The notes: generated by a model not told the origin, from the sequence alone. A stretch of 64,000 nt of DNA from Paracoccus sp. IB05 (GCF_016405985.1 NZ_JAEFCF010000006.1:121070-185069), one strand, 5' to 3'; numbered from the stretch's first letter, positions 45,040 to 53,736 are shown. Numbers and translations are program-made.

Positions 45040-46383
45040 ATGACCATGAGCCTGAACGCCCCGCCCGGAGCCGCCCCTTCCGCTGACGCCCTGATCGCGG
45101 GCTTCCGCAAACGCGCCCGGATGTCTTTCCTGGTGCCAGGCGTGATCCTCGCCTATCTGACCTGGATCTTCTTTGCCTTCGATATCCCCGGCATCGCCGC
45201 GCGGGCCAAGACCGACAATGCCGCCGTGCTGCTGACCGATTTCTGGGCGCATAAGACCCATGTGACCCGCGACAACCGCAGTGGCGCCCTGACAATCTCG
45301 AAGGATGGCGAGAACCGCGGCGCCTACCCGCCCGGCCTGCTGCCGGACTGGGTTACCGTCACCGATGGCGTCACCACAATCGACCTCGGCTCCGGCAATA
45401 TCGTCACCTATGACAGCCTCGGCGCGCGCTACGTCGTCCCGGATTACGGCACCATCGACATCAGGCCCTCGGATGACGGCCAGAGCCTGATCCTCGACGC
45501 GCCCGGGCCGCTGCCCTCCTGGATCAACGCCTCAGACCGGCTGATCACCGTCACCACCCCGGCCGGTCGTTTCAACTATTCCCGCTCCAAGGTCGAGACC
45601 TTCCGCTACCAGGCTGGCTGGGCCCTGTTTTTCTTCACCGCCGACAGCCCCTTCTTCCAGAAATCCCCCTGGGAGCTCGCGTCGCTCGCCTTTGCAGGTG
45701 AGCGTGTCGACCCTGCCCGCTCCAATCTCAGCTATATGGCGTCCGAGTTCTGGACCAACAAAATGTGGCACCATGGCGAGGTCGCCTGGGCGCTGTTCGA
45801 GACCCTGCTGATGGCCTTCATCGGCACCTTTCTCGCAGCACTCGTGGCCCTGCCCCTCGCTTTCATGGCGGCGCGGAACTTCAACCCGCTGGGGCCGCTG
45901 CGCTTCCTGATGCGCCGGGTCTTCGACTTCATCCGCGGCGTCGATGCGCTGATCTGGACCATCGTGCTGGCCCGCGCCTTCGGCCCCGGCCCGATGACCG
46001 GCGCATTGGCGATCCTGATCACCGATACCGGCACTTTCGGCAAACTCTACTCCGAAGCCCTCGAAAACATCGACGAAAAGCAGGTCGAGGGCGTCCGCTC
46101 CACCGGCGCCACCACGCTGCAACGCGCGCGCTTCGGTGTGCTCCCCCAGGTCACGCCGGTCCTGATGTCGCAGGTGCTCTATCTGTTCGAATCCAACACC
46201 CGCTCCGCCACCGTGATCGGCGCCATCACCGGCGGCGGCATCGGCCTCCTGCTCACGCAAGCCATCATCACCCAGAAAGACTGGGAGGATGTCGCCTATT
46301 ACATGATCCTGATCGTGCTGATGGTCATGGCGCTCGACGGCCTCTCCGGCTGGCTCCGCCGCAGGCTGATCAAAGGCGAGTGA
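45040..46383 (+). CDS. phnE: Second phosphonate permease with a large extracytoplasmic insertion
   Basis: This 447-residue permease resembles PhnE but carries about 185 residues (about 55-240) between its first helix (LVPGVILAYLTWIFFAF) and the permease core. The insert is rich in short polar beta-like segments and must lie in the periplasm. The core has the EAA loop EALENIDEKQVEGVRSTGA and GVLPQVTPVL. Long second permeases are known from rhizobial phosphonate/phosphate transporters. It probably forms a heterodimer with the upstream PhnE. Confidence 0.9.
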   Translation: MTMSLNAPPGAAPSADALIAGFRKRARMSFLVPGVILAYLTWIFFAFDIPGIAARAKTDNAAVLLTDFWAHKTHVTRDNRSGALTISKDGENRGAYPPGLLPDWVTVTDGVTTIDLGSGNIVTYDSLGARYVVPDYGTIDIRPSDDGQSLILDAPGPLPSWINASDRLITVTTPAGRFNYSRSKVETFRYQAGWALFFFTADSPFFQKSPWELASLAFAGERVDPARSNLSYMASEFWTNKMWHHGEVAWALFETLLMAFIGTFLAALVALPLAFMAARNFNPLGPLRFLMRRVFDFIRGVDALIWTIVLARAFGPGPMTGALAILITDTGTFGKLYSEALENIDEKQVEGVRSTGATTLQRARFGVLPQVTPVLMSQVLYLFESNTRSATVIGAITGGGIGLLLTQAIITQKDWEDVAYYMILIVLMVMALDGLSGWLRRRLIKGE

Positions 46384-46384
46384 G

Positions 46385-46422
46385 CCATTTCCTCTTGACC
46401 CAAATACTCCCGCCGGAGGCTC
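46385..46422. repeat. Intergenic repeat copy 6
   Basis: CATTTCCTCTTGACCCAAAT and ACTCCCGCCGGAGGCTC form the second sub-type of the dispersed repeat, containing the small dyad CTCC/GGAG. It starts 1 nt after the second permease gene. Confidence 0.6.
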
Positions 46423-46466
46423 CCCCTTCAGCCACCCGGCGGCCCATTGCCCTGAAAGCCCCGAAA

Positions 46467-47084
46467 ATGCCCCGCCTCTCCGCAACCGAACCGTTCCTCC
46501 ACCCGAACACCCATATCGCCAATTCCACCTTCGGCGCTTACTGCGAGGTCGGCGAGGGCACCCGTGTGTTGAACTCAACCTTCGGCGATTATGCCTATGC
46601 CGAACGCCTCTCCGACATCGCCAATACCACGGTTGGCAAATTCGCCAATATCGCCGCCCTGACGCGGATCGGGCCGACCGACCACCCCTTCGCCCATGCC
46701 GCGCAGCATCACTTCCTCTACCGCTCTTCCTGGTATTTCGACGATGCCGAAGACGATCCCGCCTTTTTCAAAGCCCGCGCCGCGCGGCGCACCCTGCTTG
46801 GCCCCGATTGCTGGATCGGCCATGGCGCGATCATCAAACCCGATGTGACGATCGGCACCGGCGCCATCGTGGCCTCTGGTGCAGTGGTCACCAAAGACGT
46901 GCCCGATTTTGCCATCGTTGGCGGCAGCCCGGCCAGGCTGATCCGGATGCGCTTTTCCGCCAGCGTGATCGACCGGCTGCTTACCCTGGCCTGGTGGGAT
47001 TGGGATCACAGCCGCCTGCGCGCGGTGCTCGCGGATTTCCGCAGCCTCCAGGCCGAGGCATTTCTTGAGAAATACGAGGCCTAA
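46467..47084 (+). CDS. Phosphonate-cluster hexapeptide-repeat transferase
   Basis: This 205-residue left-handed beta-helix acyltransferase is of the type found in phn clusters. Isoleucine-patch hexapeptides run through NSTFGAYCEVGEGTRVLN and IGHGAIIKPDVTIGTGAIV, and the C-terminal VGGSPARLIR is typical of xenobiotic/CAT-like acetyltransferases. It may acetylate aminoalkylphosphonates before C-P cleavage, as PhnO does. The frame stays open far upstream inside phnE2; 46467 is the first start giving a family-like N-terminus. Confidence 0.85.
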   Translation: MPRLSATEPFLHPNTHIANSTFGAYCEVGEGTRVLNSTFGDYAYAERLSDIANTTVGKFANIAALTRIGPTDHPFAHAAQHHFLYRSSWYFDDAEDDPAFFKARAARRTLLGPDCWIGHGAIIKPDVTIGTGAIVASGAVVTKDVPDFAIVGGSPARLIRMRFSASVIDRLLTLAWWDWDHSRLRAVLADFRSLQAEAFLEKYEA

Positions 47085-47797
47085 CCCGCCTCCGGCGTCA
47101 CGGTCAGCGTCACCCTCTCGCCGGCAAACCAGGTGGTGCCGAACTCGACCGGCACCCCTGCGCCGTCGATATTGACCGATGTCGTGCGCAGAACCGGCGC
47201 GCCTTCGGGGATCTGCAGCGCCAGCGCCACCATGGTGCTGGCGGCCCTGGCCGAGAGCCGCGTCGAGGCGCGGGTGTAATCCGCCACCCCCACCGCCGCC
47301 AGCGCGCGCGTGATCGAACTTTCGCCTTCAAAAGCCGCCGCAAGACCGGGCAGCCGCGCCGCCGGAAAGACCGAACGAAACACCGCCAGCGGTTGGCCGT
47401 CGGCCGAGGAAAGCCCCTCGACCACCAGCACCGGCTCCGCCGTCGCCAGCCCGAGCGCCTGCGCCTCCTTTGCATCCGAGGGCCGCGTCTCGCGCCGTGT
47501 CAGCTGTTTCGACGGCAAGCGCCCGCCCGATTCCATCGCCTGATGGAACCGCACCCGCCGCCCGAGCGGGTAATCCGTGGGCCGCCCCAGCACGAATACC
47601 CCGGCGCCGCGCCGCGCATGGACAAGGCCGCGTTCCGCCAGATCCGCCAGCGCATGGCGCACGGTATGGCGGTTGACGCCAAACCGGACCGACAATTCCG
47701 CTTCGCTTGGCAGCCGCGCGCCGATCGGGAAATGGCCCCGTGCGACCTCGTCCGCCAGCGTCCCGGCGATCCCCTTCCACAAAGCCGTGCGCGCCAT
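47081..47797 (-). CDS. phnF: GntR-family transcriptional regulator PhnF
   Basis: This 238-residue repressor of the HutC subfamily has an N-terminal winged helix (GARLPSEAELSVRFGVNRHTVRHAL) and a C-terminal UTRA ligand-binding domain. It is divergent from phnG, 105 bp away, and probably controls the phnG operon and itself. The space between holds a nested inverted repeat. Its 3' end overlaps the hexapeptide transferase by 4 bp. Confidence 0.93.
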   Translation of the reverse strand: MARTALWKGIAGTLADEVARGHFPIGARLPSEAELSVRFGVNRHTVRHALADLAERGLVHARRGAGVFVLGRPTDYPLGRRVRFHQAMESGGRLPSKQLTRRETRPSDAKEAQALGLATAEPVLVVEGLSSADGQPLAVFRSVFPAARLPGLAAAFEGESSITRALAAVGVADYTRASTRLSARAASTMVALALQIPEGAPVLRTTSVNIDGAGVPVEFGTTWFAGERVTLTVTPEAG

Positions 47798-47863
47798 TCC
47801 CTGCCCCCGTTACCGAAGTTTCGCAAAATATTCGCATTGACGTCACCTGTCGCCCGCCGCTTA

Positions 47864-47893
47864 CTTGTATAGTTGTCTAGTACAACAGACAAG
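47864..47893. promoter_or_regulatory. Nested inverted repeat, putative PhnF operator
   Basis: GTTGT (47872-47876) and ACAAC (47882-47886) surround CTAGT, and CTTGT (47864-47868) and ACAAG (47889-47893) form an outer pair. It lies 10 bp before the phnG ATG, in the phnF-phnG divergent promoter. Confidence 0.6.
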
Positions 47894-47902
47894 TCAGAAA
47901 AG

Positions 47903-48379
47903 ATGTCTGCCATGAATCACACCGGACCCTCCCCTGCCAAAGACCTCACCGGGGCGCGCCGCGCCTGGATGGGCACCCTCGCGCGCGCGCGGCCCGAGGC
48001 GCTTGCCGCGCTTTTGCCGCTGCCGCTGCCCGACCATCACGATCTGCGTGCGCCGGAAACCGGCACGATGATGGTCCAGGGCCGCATCGGCGGCAGCGGC
48101 GCGCCCTTCTCGCTGGGCGAGGTCACTGTGACCCGCGCCACGCTGCATCTCGCGGATGGCACCACCGGCCATGCGCTGGTCCAGGGCCGCGACCGTACCC
48201 ATGCCCGCCATGCCGCCCTGGTCGATGCGCTGATGCAGACCGATGCGGCAGAGCGCATCCGCGAGACCGTGCTCACGCCCCTGACCGAGGCCGAGGCCGC
48301 CCGCCGCGAGGGACGGGCCGCCAAAGCCGCCGCCACCCGCGTCGAATTCTTCACCCTTGTCCGCGGAGACGACAAATGA
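47903..48379 (+). CDS. phnG: C-P lyase subunit PhnG
   Basis: This 158-residue core subunit of carbon-phosphorus lyase forms the PhnGHIJ complex that couples phosphonate to ATP ribose. The family stretches ARRAWMGTLARARPEAL, GSGAPFSLGEVTVTRATL and GRDRTHARHAALVDALM are present. ATG 47903 and ATG 47912 are both possible starts; neither has a strong ribosome binding site. Its stop overlaps phnH (ATGA). Confidence 0.93.
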   Translation: MSAMNHTGPSPAKDLTGARRAWMGTLARARPEALAALLPLPLPDHHDLRAPETGTMMVQGRIGGSGAPFSLGEVTVTRATLHLADGTTGHALVQGRDRTHARHAALVDALMQTDAAERIRETVLTPLTEAEAARREGRAAKAAATRVEFFTLVRGDDK

Positions 48380-48969
48380 ACGCGCCCGTCCTGCCTGCTC
48401 CGGTCACGCCTTCGCTCGCCGGCGGTTTCGCCCATCCGGCGCATGATGCCGCCCGCGCCTTCCGCGCCGCGATGCAGGCCCTGGCCCGGCCCGGTCGCAT
48501 TCAGCAGATCACGGGCGCGATGCCGCCCGCGCCGCTCTCGGTTGCGGCGGGGACGCTGGCGCTGGTGCTGATGGATCAGACGACGCCGGTCTGGCTCGCC
48601 CCTTCGCATGACAGTGCCGCGTTGCGCGCCTGGCTGACCTTTCACACCGCCGCGCCCTTTACCACGGCTGAGGCCGCGCATTTCGTGATCGGCAGCTGGG
48701 AGGCGCTGACACCGGTCTCGCGCTTTGCCACCGGCACGCCCGACTACCCCGACCGCGCCGCCACGCTGATCGTCGAAATGCCAACGCTTGCGGCCAGCGG
48801 CACCCGCCTGACCGGCCCGGGCATCCAGGACAGCGCCCGGCTTTCCCTGCCGGAAAACGCGGCCTTTCAGGCCAATCACGCGCTGTACCCGCTGGGGTTT
48901 GACACTTTTCTGACCGCCGGAGATCAGATCGCCGGTCTGCCGCGCTCAACGAGGCTGGAGGATATCTGA
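48376..48969 (+). CDS. phnH: C-P lyase subunit PhnH
   Basis: This 197-residue subunit is a PLP-transferase-like fold protein without PLP that binds PhnG/I/J. Recognisable segments are FRAAMQALARPGRIQQI, ALVLMDQTTPVWLAP and LTGPGIQDSARL. It overlaps phnG by 4 nt and phnI by 1 nt. Confidence 0.93.
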   Translation: MNAPVLPAPVTPSLAGGFAHPAHDAARAFRAAMQALARPGRIQQITGAMPPAPLSVAAGTLALVLMDQTTPVWLAPSHDSAALRAWLTFHTAAPFTTAEAAHFVIGSWEALTPVSRFATGTPDYPDRAATLIVEMPTLAASGTRLTGPGIQDSARLSLPENAAFQANHALYPLGFDTFLTAGDQIAGLPRSTRLEDI

Positions 48970-50054
48970 TGTATGTTGCCGTCAAAGGCGGAGAACGCGC
49001 CATCGACAACGCCCATGCCTGGCTCGCCGAAGAGCGCAGGGGCGACACGGAAATCGCCGAACTGTCCGTCGCGCAGATCCGCGCGCAGCTGAAACTCTCG
49101 GTCGACCGCGTGATGGCCGAGGGATCGCTCTATGATCCCGACCTCGCGGCGCTGGCGATCAAACAGGCGCGGGGCGATCTGATCGAGGCGATTTTCCTGA
49201 TCCGCGCCTATCGCACCACCCTGCCGCGCTTTGGTGCCACGCTGCCGGTCGAGACCGCGAAAATGGCGGTGATCCGGCGCGTCTCGGCGACATTCCGCGA
49301 TGTGCCGGGCGGTCAGATCCTCGGGCCGACCTTCGATTACACGCATCGCCTGCTGGATTTCGCGCTGGCCGCGGAAGGGCTTGATCTGCCCGAGGCGACA
49401 ACCGCCAGCCCCGAAGGGCTGGATACCGTGCCGCATGTGATGGGCTTTCTGAACCGCGAGGGGCTGATCGAAGAGGCCGGCACCGGCGCCGACACGCCCC
49501 CCGATCTGACCCGCGAGGCGCTGGAACTGCCCGCGACCCGGGCGCTGCGTCTGCAGGCGCTGGCGCGGGGCGATGAGGGGTTCCTCCTGTCGCTCGCCTA
49601 TTCAACGCAGCGCGGCTACGGCAATACCCATGCCTTTGTCGGCGAGCTGCGCATCGGCCAGGTGGTGATTGAGGCCGAAATCCCCGAGCTGGGGTTTTCC
49701 GTCGAGATCGGCGAGATCGAGCTGTCGGAATGCGAGACGGTGAACCAGTTTGGCGGGTCGAAAACCGAGCCGCCGCAATTCACCCGCGGCTATGGTCTGG
49801 TCTTTGGCCAGAGCGAGCGCAAATCGCTGTCGATGAGCCTTGTTGACCGGGCTTTGCGCTGGAAAGAGCTTGGCGAAAGCCACAATCCGGCCCCGGCCCG
49901 CGATGAGGAATTCGTGCTGTCGCATTGCGACAATATCCAGGCCACCGGGTTTCTCGAACATATCAAGCTGCCGCATTACGTCGATTTCCAGTCCGAGCTG
50001 GAGCTGATCCGCCGGTTGCGCAGCGCCGCCCTTTCCGCACAGGAGAAAGAATGA
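48969..50054 (+). CDS. phnI: C-P lyase subunit PhnI
   Basis: This 361-residue subunit acts as the nucleosidase that removes adenine from ATP during formation of ribose-1-phosphonate-5-triphosphate, with PhnGHL. The start YVAVKGGERAIDNAHAWLAE and the C-terminal LSHCDNIQATGFLEHIKLPH are characteristic. Its stop overlaps a 30-codon frame that leads into phnJ. Confidence 0.95.
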   Translation: MYVAVKGGERAIDNAHAWLAEERRGDTEIAELSVAQIRAQLKLSVDRVMAEGSLYDPDLAALAIKQARGDLIEAIFLIRAYRTTLPRFGATLPVETAKMAVIRRVSATFRDVPGGQILGPTFDYTHRLLDFALAAEGLDLPEATTASPEGLDTVPHVMGFLNREGLIEEAGTGADTPPDLTREALELPATRALRLQALARGDEGFLLSLAYSTQRGYGNTHAFVGELRIGQVVIEAEIPELGFSVEIGEIELSECETVNQFGGSKTEPPQFTRGYGLVFGQSERKSLSMSLVDRALRWKELGESHNPAPARDEEFVLSHCDNIQATGFLEHIKLPHYVDFQSELELIRRLRSAALSAQEKE

Positions 50055-50143
50055 TGCCCGTCCAGATCGCCGCCGCTCTGCTGATCACCCTTGCCGGCGC
50101 CCGCAACCCCGGCAGCGCCCGGCCTTCGGGGGCGCGAAAATGA
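50051..50143 (+). CDS. Possible 30-residue linking peptide between phnI and phnJ
   Basis: A 30-codon frame starts inside the phnI stop (ATGA) and ends inside the phnJ start (ATGA), filling the whole gap. It begins MMPVQIAAALLITLAGARNP, partly hydrophobic. An AGGAGAAAG sequence precedes the ATG. It may only pass ribosomes from phnI to phnJ. Confidence 0.4.
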   Translation: MMPVQIAAALLITLAGARNPGSARPSGARK

Positions 50144-51012
50144 CAACCGCCAGCATGCCTGTCGAGGCAGAAAGCTACAATTTCGCTTATCTCGATGAAC
50201 AGACCAAACGCATGTTGCGCCGGGCGATCCTGAAGGCGCTGGCGGTACCGGGCTACCAGGTGCCTTTCGCCAGCCGCGAGATGCCGATGCCCTATGGCTG
50301 GGGCACCGGCGGGGTCCAGGTCTCGGCCGCTTGCCTCGTGCCGGAGGACCGGCTGAAGGTGATCGACCAGGGCGCGGATGACACGACCAATGCCGTCTCG
50401 ATCCGCAAGTTCTTTCAGCGCACCGCCGGGGTCGCGGTGACCGAAGCGACCACAGAGGCGAGCCTGATCCAGACCCGCCACCGCATCCCGGAAACGCCGC
50501 TGACCGAGGATCAGATCCTGGTCTATCAGGTGCCGATCCCCGAACCCCTGCGCTTTCTGGAACCGCGCGAGACCGAGACGCGGCGGATGCATGCCCTGGA
50601 GGAATATGGGCTGATGCATGTGAAGCTTTACGAGGATATCGCCCGGCATGGCGAGATCACCAATTCCTACGCCTGGCCCGTGATGGCGCATGACCGCTAT
50701 GTGATGACCCCCTCGCCGATCCCGAAATTCGACAATCCGAAGCTCTCGGACAGCCCCGCCGTGCAGCTTTTCGGGGCCGGGCGCGAGGCGCGGATCCATG
50801 CGCTGCCGCCATACACGAAGGTGGTCAGCCTCGATTTCGAGGATCACCCTTTCGTTGCGTCAAAAGCGGATCATGAATGCGAGATCTGTGGATCGCGCGA
50901 GAGCTACCTGGACGAGGTGATCACTGATGATCAGGGCGGGCGGATGTTCGTCTGTTCGGACACCGACTTCTGTGGCAGCCGCAGCGCGGCCCTGGAAACG
51001 GAGCGCAGCTGA
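50140..51012 (+). CDS. phnJ: C-P lyase catalytic subunit PhnJ
   Basis: This 290-residue radical-SAM enzyme cleaves the C-P bond of ribose-1-phosphonate-5-phosphate to the 1,2-cyclic phosphate and an alkane. The cluster and catalytic cysteines are in DHECEICGSRESYLDE and MFVCSDTDFCGSR. The N-terminal YLDEQTKRMLRRAILKALA is family-typical. Its stop shares a base with phnK (TGATG). Confidence 0.96.
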   Translation: MTTASMPVEAESYNFAYLDEQTKRMLRRAILKALAVPGYQVPFASREMPMPYGWGTGGVQVSAACLVPEDRLKVIDQGADDTTNAVSIRKFFQRTAGVAVTEATTEASLIQTRHRIPETPLTEDQILVYQVPIPEPLRFLEPRETETRRMHALEEYGLMHVKLYEDIARHGEITNSYAWPVMAHDRYVMTPSPIPKFDNPKLSDSPAVQLFGAGREARIHALPPYTKVVSLDFEDHPFVASKADHECEICGSRESYLDEVITDDQGGRMFVCSDTDFCGSRSAALETERS

Positions 51013-51809
51013 TGGATGGGGCTGAGATGAACATTTATGCAAAGGTGAAAGAGGCCGGGCCTTTGCTCTCGGTCAGGGGGCTGTCTAAATTCTACGGCAG
51101 CCGGATCGGTTGCGCCGATGTGTCCTTTGATCTCTTTCCCGGCGAGGTGCTGGGGATCGTCGGAGAGAGCGGATCGGGCAAATCGACCCTGCTCTCCTGC
51201 CTCGCCGGGCATCAGGCGCCGGATGAGGGGGGGATCGTGTTTGACGGGCGTGACATGTTCGCCATGGCGGAACCGGAGCGGCGTCGGCTCGCGCGGAGCG
51301 AACAGGCCTTTGTGCATCAAAGCCCGCGCGACGGGCTCAGGATGGGCGTTTCCGCCGGCGGCAATATCGGCGAGCGACTGATGGCCGTGGGCGGGCGCAA
51401 TTACGGGGCGATCCGCGAGACGGCGCTCGACTGGCTTGGCCGGGTCGAGATTGACGGGGCGCGGATCGACGACCGGCCCTCGGCCTTTTCCGGGGGCATG
51501 CAGCAAAGGCTGCAGATTGCGCGCAACCTCGTCACAGCACCGCGTCTGGTCTTTATGGATGAGCCGACCGGGGGTCTTGATGTCTCGGTCCAGGCGCGGC
51601 TTCTGGATCTCTTGCGGGGCCTCGTGCGCGATCTCGGGCTGTCGGTGGTGCTGGTCACCCATGACCTCGCCGTCGTGCGGCTGCTCGCGCATCGGCTTAT
51701 GGTGATGAAATCGGGCCATGTGGTGGAACAGGGCCTGACTGATCAGGTGCTTGATGATCCGCAACATGGCTATACCCAGCTTCTTGTTTCCTCGGTTTTG
51801 CAGGTCTGA
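51012..51809 (+). CDS. phnK: C-P lyase ABC-type ATPase PhnK
   Basis: This 265-residue ATPase has Walker A GESGSGKST, signature AFSGGMQQRLQIARNL and Walker B LVFMDEPTGGLD. It binds the PhnGHIJ core complex rather than a membrane permease. The N-terminal 15 residues before LLSVRGLSKFYG are variable, so ATG 51027 is an alternative start. Confidence 0.94.
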   Translation: MDGAEMNIYAKVKEAGPLLSVRGLSKFYGSRIGCADVSFDLFPGEVLGIVGESGSGKSTLLSCLAGHQAPDEGGIVFDGRDMFAMAEPERRRLARSEQAFVHQSPRDGLRMGVSAGGNIGERLMAVGGRNYGAIRETALDWLGRVEIDGARIDDRPSAFSGGMQQRLQIARNLVTAPRLVFMDEPTGGLDVSVQARLLDLLRGLVRDLGLSVVLVTHDLAVVRLLAHRLMVMKSGHVVEQGLTDQVLDDPQHGYTQLLVSSVLQV

Positions 51810-51813
51810 TCCC

Positions 51814-52497
51814 ATGATTATGCTCAAAGACGTTTCAAAGACCTTTACGCTGCACAACCAGGGCGGCGCGGTCATTCCGGTGATGACAGGCGTCAGCCTG
51901 ACGGTCGCGCCCGGGGAATGCGTGGCGCTGACCGGGCGGTCGGGGTCCGGGAAATCGACGCTGATGCGGATGATCCACGGCAATTACCTTGCCGCCTCGG
52001 GCGAAATCCTCGTGGGCGGGCTTGATGTGGCCAAAGCCAGCCCGCGCGAGATCCTGGCACTGCGGCGCGAAGAGCTGGGCTATGTCAGCCAGTTCCTGCG
52101 CGTCGTGCCGCGCGTGCCCACGATCGACGTGGTGGCGGAACCGCTCCTGACCCTCGGCACCGCCGCAGAGGAGGCCCGCGACCGGGCCGCAGCGCTGCTG
52201 GCGCGGCTGAACCTGCCCGAGCGCCTCTGGTCGCTCTCGCCCACCACATTCTCAGGCGGCGAACAGCAGCGGGTGAACATCGCGCGCGGCTTCATCCATC
52301 CCTATCCGGCGATGCTGCTCGACGAGCCGACCGCCAGCCTTGACGCCATCAATCGCGAGGTGGTGCTGGGTCTGATCGCCGATGCCAAGGCGCGCGGCGC
52401 CGCGATCCTCGGGATCTTCCATGACGAAGAGGCGCGCGCCCGGGTCTGCGACCGGCTGCTGGATGTGACCGGCTTCACCCCGGGTCTGGCAGCATGA
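51814..52497 (+). CDS. phnL: C-P lyase ABC-type ATPase PhnL
   Basis: This 227-residue ATPase has Walker A GRSGSGKST, signature TFSGGEQQRVNIARGF and Walker B MLLDEPTASLD. It begins 4 nt after the phnK stop. PhnL works with PhnGHI in forming the phosphonate-nucleotide intermediate and pairs with PhnK in the lyase assembly. Confidence 0.94.
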   Translation: MIMLKDVSKTFTLHNQGGAVIPVMTGVSLTVAPGECVALTGRSGSGKSTLMRMIHGNYLAASGEILVGGLDVAKASPREILALRREELGYVSQFLRVVPRVPTIDVVAEPLLTLGTAAEEARDRAAALLARLNLPERLWSLSPTTFSGGEQQRVNIARGFIHPYPAMLLDEPTASLDAINREVVLGLIADAKARGAAILGIFHDEEARARVCDRLLDVTGFTPGLAA

Positions 52498-52510
52498 GGA
52501 GGCTCGCGCC

Positions 52511-53065
52511 ATGACGGGACGGCTTTTCGCCATTGTCGGGCCCTCGGGGGCGGGGAAGGACACGCTGATCCAGGGCGCACTGGCGGCGAGACCGGATCTG
52601 CATGTCATACGACGCGTCATCACAAGGCCCACGGATGCCGGGGGCGAGGATTTCGAGGGCGTGACGGCGGCGGAATTCGCAGAGCGCCAGGCGGCCGGGG
52701 AATTCGCGCTGGACTGGCAGGCGCATGGGCTGCGCTACGGCATCCCGGCCGCCGCGCTGGCGCCTTTGGCCAATGGCGCGGATCTTTTGTTCAACGGCTC
52801 GCGCCAGGGGCTTGAACGCGCCGCCCTGCTGTGGCCGGGGCTGAGCGTGATCCATGTCACCGCCCCGCCCCAGGTGCTGACAGCGCGGCTGAAGGCGCGT
52901 GGACGCGAGAGTGCTCAGGACATCGCCGCGCGGGTCGCCCGCGCCGCGCAGCCCTGGCCCGAGGGGCTCCCCGCTGGCGTCAGCGTGATCACGGTGATGA
53001 ACGATGCCAGCCCCGAGACCGGCATCGCCCGCTTTCTCACAGCGCTTCAGCCGGTCAGCGCATGA
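52511..53065 (+). CDS. phnN: Ribose 1,5-bisphosphate phosphokinase PhnN
   Basis: This 184-residue guanylate-kinase-like P-loop enzyme (GPSGAGKDTLI, residues 9-19) makes PRPP from ribose 1,5-bisphosphate, the last step of the C-P lyase route. VTAAEFAERQAAGEFALDWQ is conserved in PhnN. Its 3' end overlaps the convergent DUF1045 gene by 19 bp. Confidence 0.93.
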   Translation: MTGRLFAIVGPSGAGKDTLIQGALAARPDLHVIRRVITRPTDAGGEDFEGVTAAEFAERQAAGEFALDWQAHGLRYGIPAAALAPLANGADLLFNGSRQGLERAALLWPGLSVIHVTAPPQVLTARLKARGRESAQDIAARVARAAQPWPEGLPAGVSVITVMNDASPETGIARFLTALQPVSA

Positions 53066-53736
53066 CGCTCCAGAAGATGAAACCGCCCCGCGGCATCCTC
53101 ACCAAAGAGGCACAGATCCTCGATGACAAAGGGGCGCGGCAGATCGGGGGAAAGCCAGGGATCCAGCCGCGCCGCCAGATCAGCAGCCTCGGCTTCAGGC
53201 AGATTGTCAGAGAGCGTCAGGTGGAAACGGAACTCTTCCATAACAAAGGGATATCCCCAGGCCGACAGCAACTCACGCTGGCGCGGGGTCAGCCGGTCGG
53301 GGCGGCGCTTCGCGATCTCGGCCTCGGTGAGGGGCGCGCGCAAAGGGTCGAGATCCATCACCACCCCGGCGCCCAGAGCCAGCAGCGCAGTCTCATCCCC
53401 CTGCGGCACCAGCGCAAGGAATCCCCCGATCCGCCGCAGCTCCAGCCCCCGCATCCCGACCGGCGCCAGCCGACCCGCGAGGACCGCGAGCGCCCCAGAG
53501 AGATCCGCGCGCCCGAGGCCCTCGGCCAGGCGAAACGGCGCCTTGATCGTGCCGTGAAAGCCATATTTGCGCGGGCTCATCGTCAGCTCCGCCTGGGGGC
53601 GCGGCAACCCCTCGGGCGCTGCGAAAGCGATCGGCAGGCCGGCTTCCGGATCCCAGCCGAGCCAGCCCGCCACCCGTGTCGCAAAAGCCCCCGGGCGCGG
53701 CGCATAATAGACCGCATATCTCGTGAAATCGCTCAT
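53047..53736 (-). CDS. DUF1045 2H-phosphoesterase-like protein of phn clusters
   Basis: This 229-residue protein belongs to DUF1045, found mostly in phosphonate clusters. It has two H-x-[TS] motifs, YGFHGTIKAPF (about residue 60) and FRFHLTLSD (about residue 175), the hallmark of 2H phosphoesterases acting on cyclic phosphates. It lies on the minus strand between phnN and phnM. No PhnP (the usual 5-phosphoribosyl 1,2-cyclic phosphodiesterase) occurs in this cluster, so it may do that job. ATG 53736 starts the family-like region. Confidence 0.88.
   Translation of the reverse strand: MSDFTRYAVYYAPRPGAFATRVAGWLGWDPEAGLPIAFAAPEGLPRPQAELTMSPRKYGFHGTIKAPFRLAEGLGRADLSGALAVLAGRLAPVGMRGLELRRIGGFLALVPQGDETALLALGAGVVMDLDPLRAPLTEAEIAKRRPDRLTPRQRELLSAWGYPFVMEEFRFHLTLSDNLPEAEAADLAARLDPWLSPDLPRPFVIEDLCLFGEDAAGRFHLLERHALTG

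Noticed and set aside
50917..50932. GTGATCAC within phnJ and a similar site near 52984 in phnN
   Set aside because: Both lie inside conserved coding sequence with no promoter nearby, so they are probably chance matches of the TCA-motif core.
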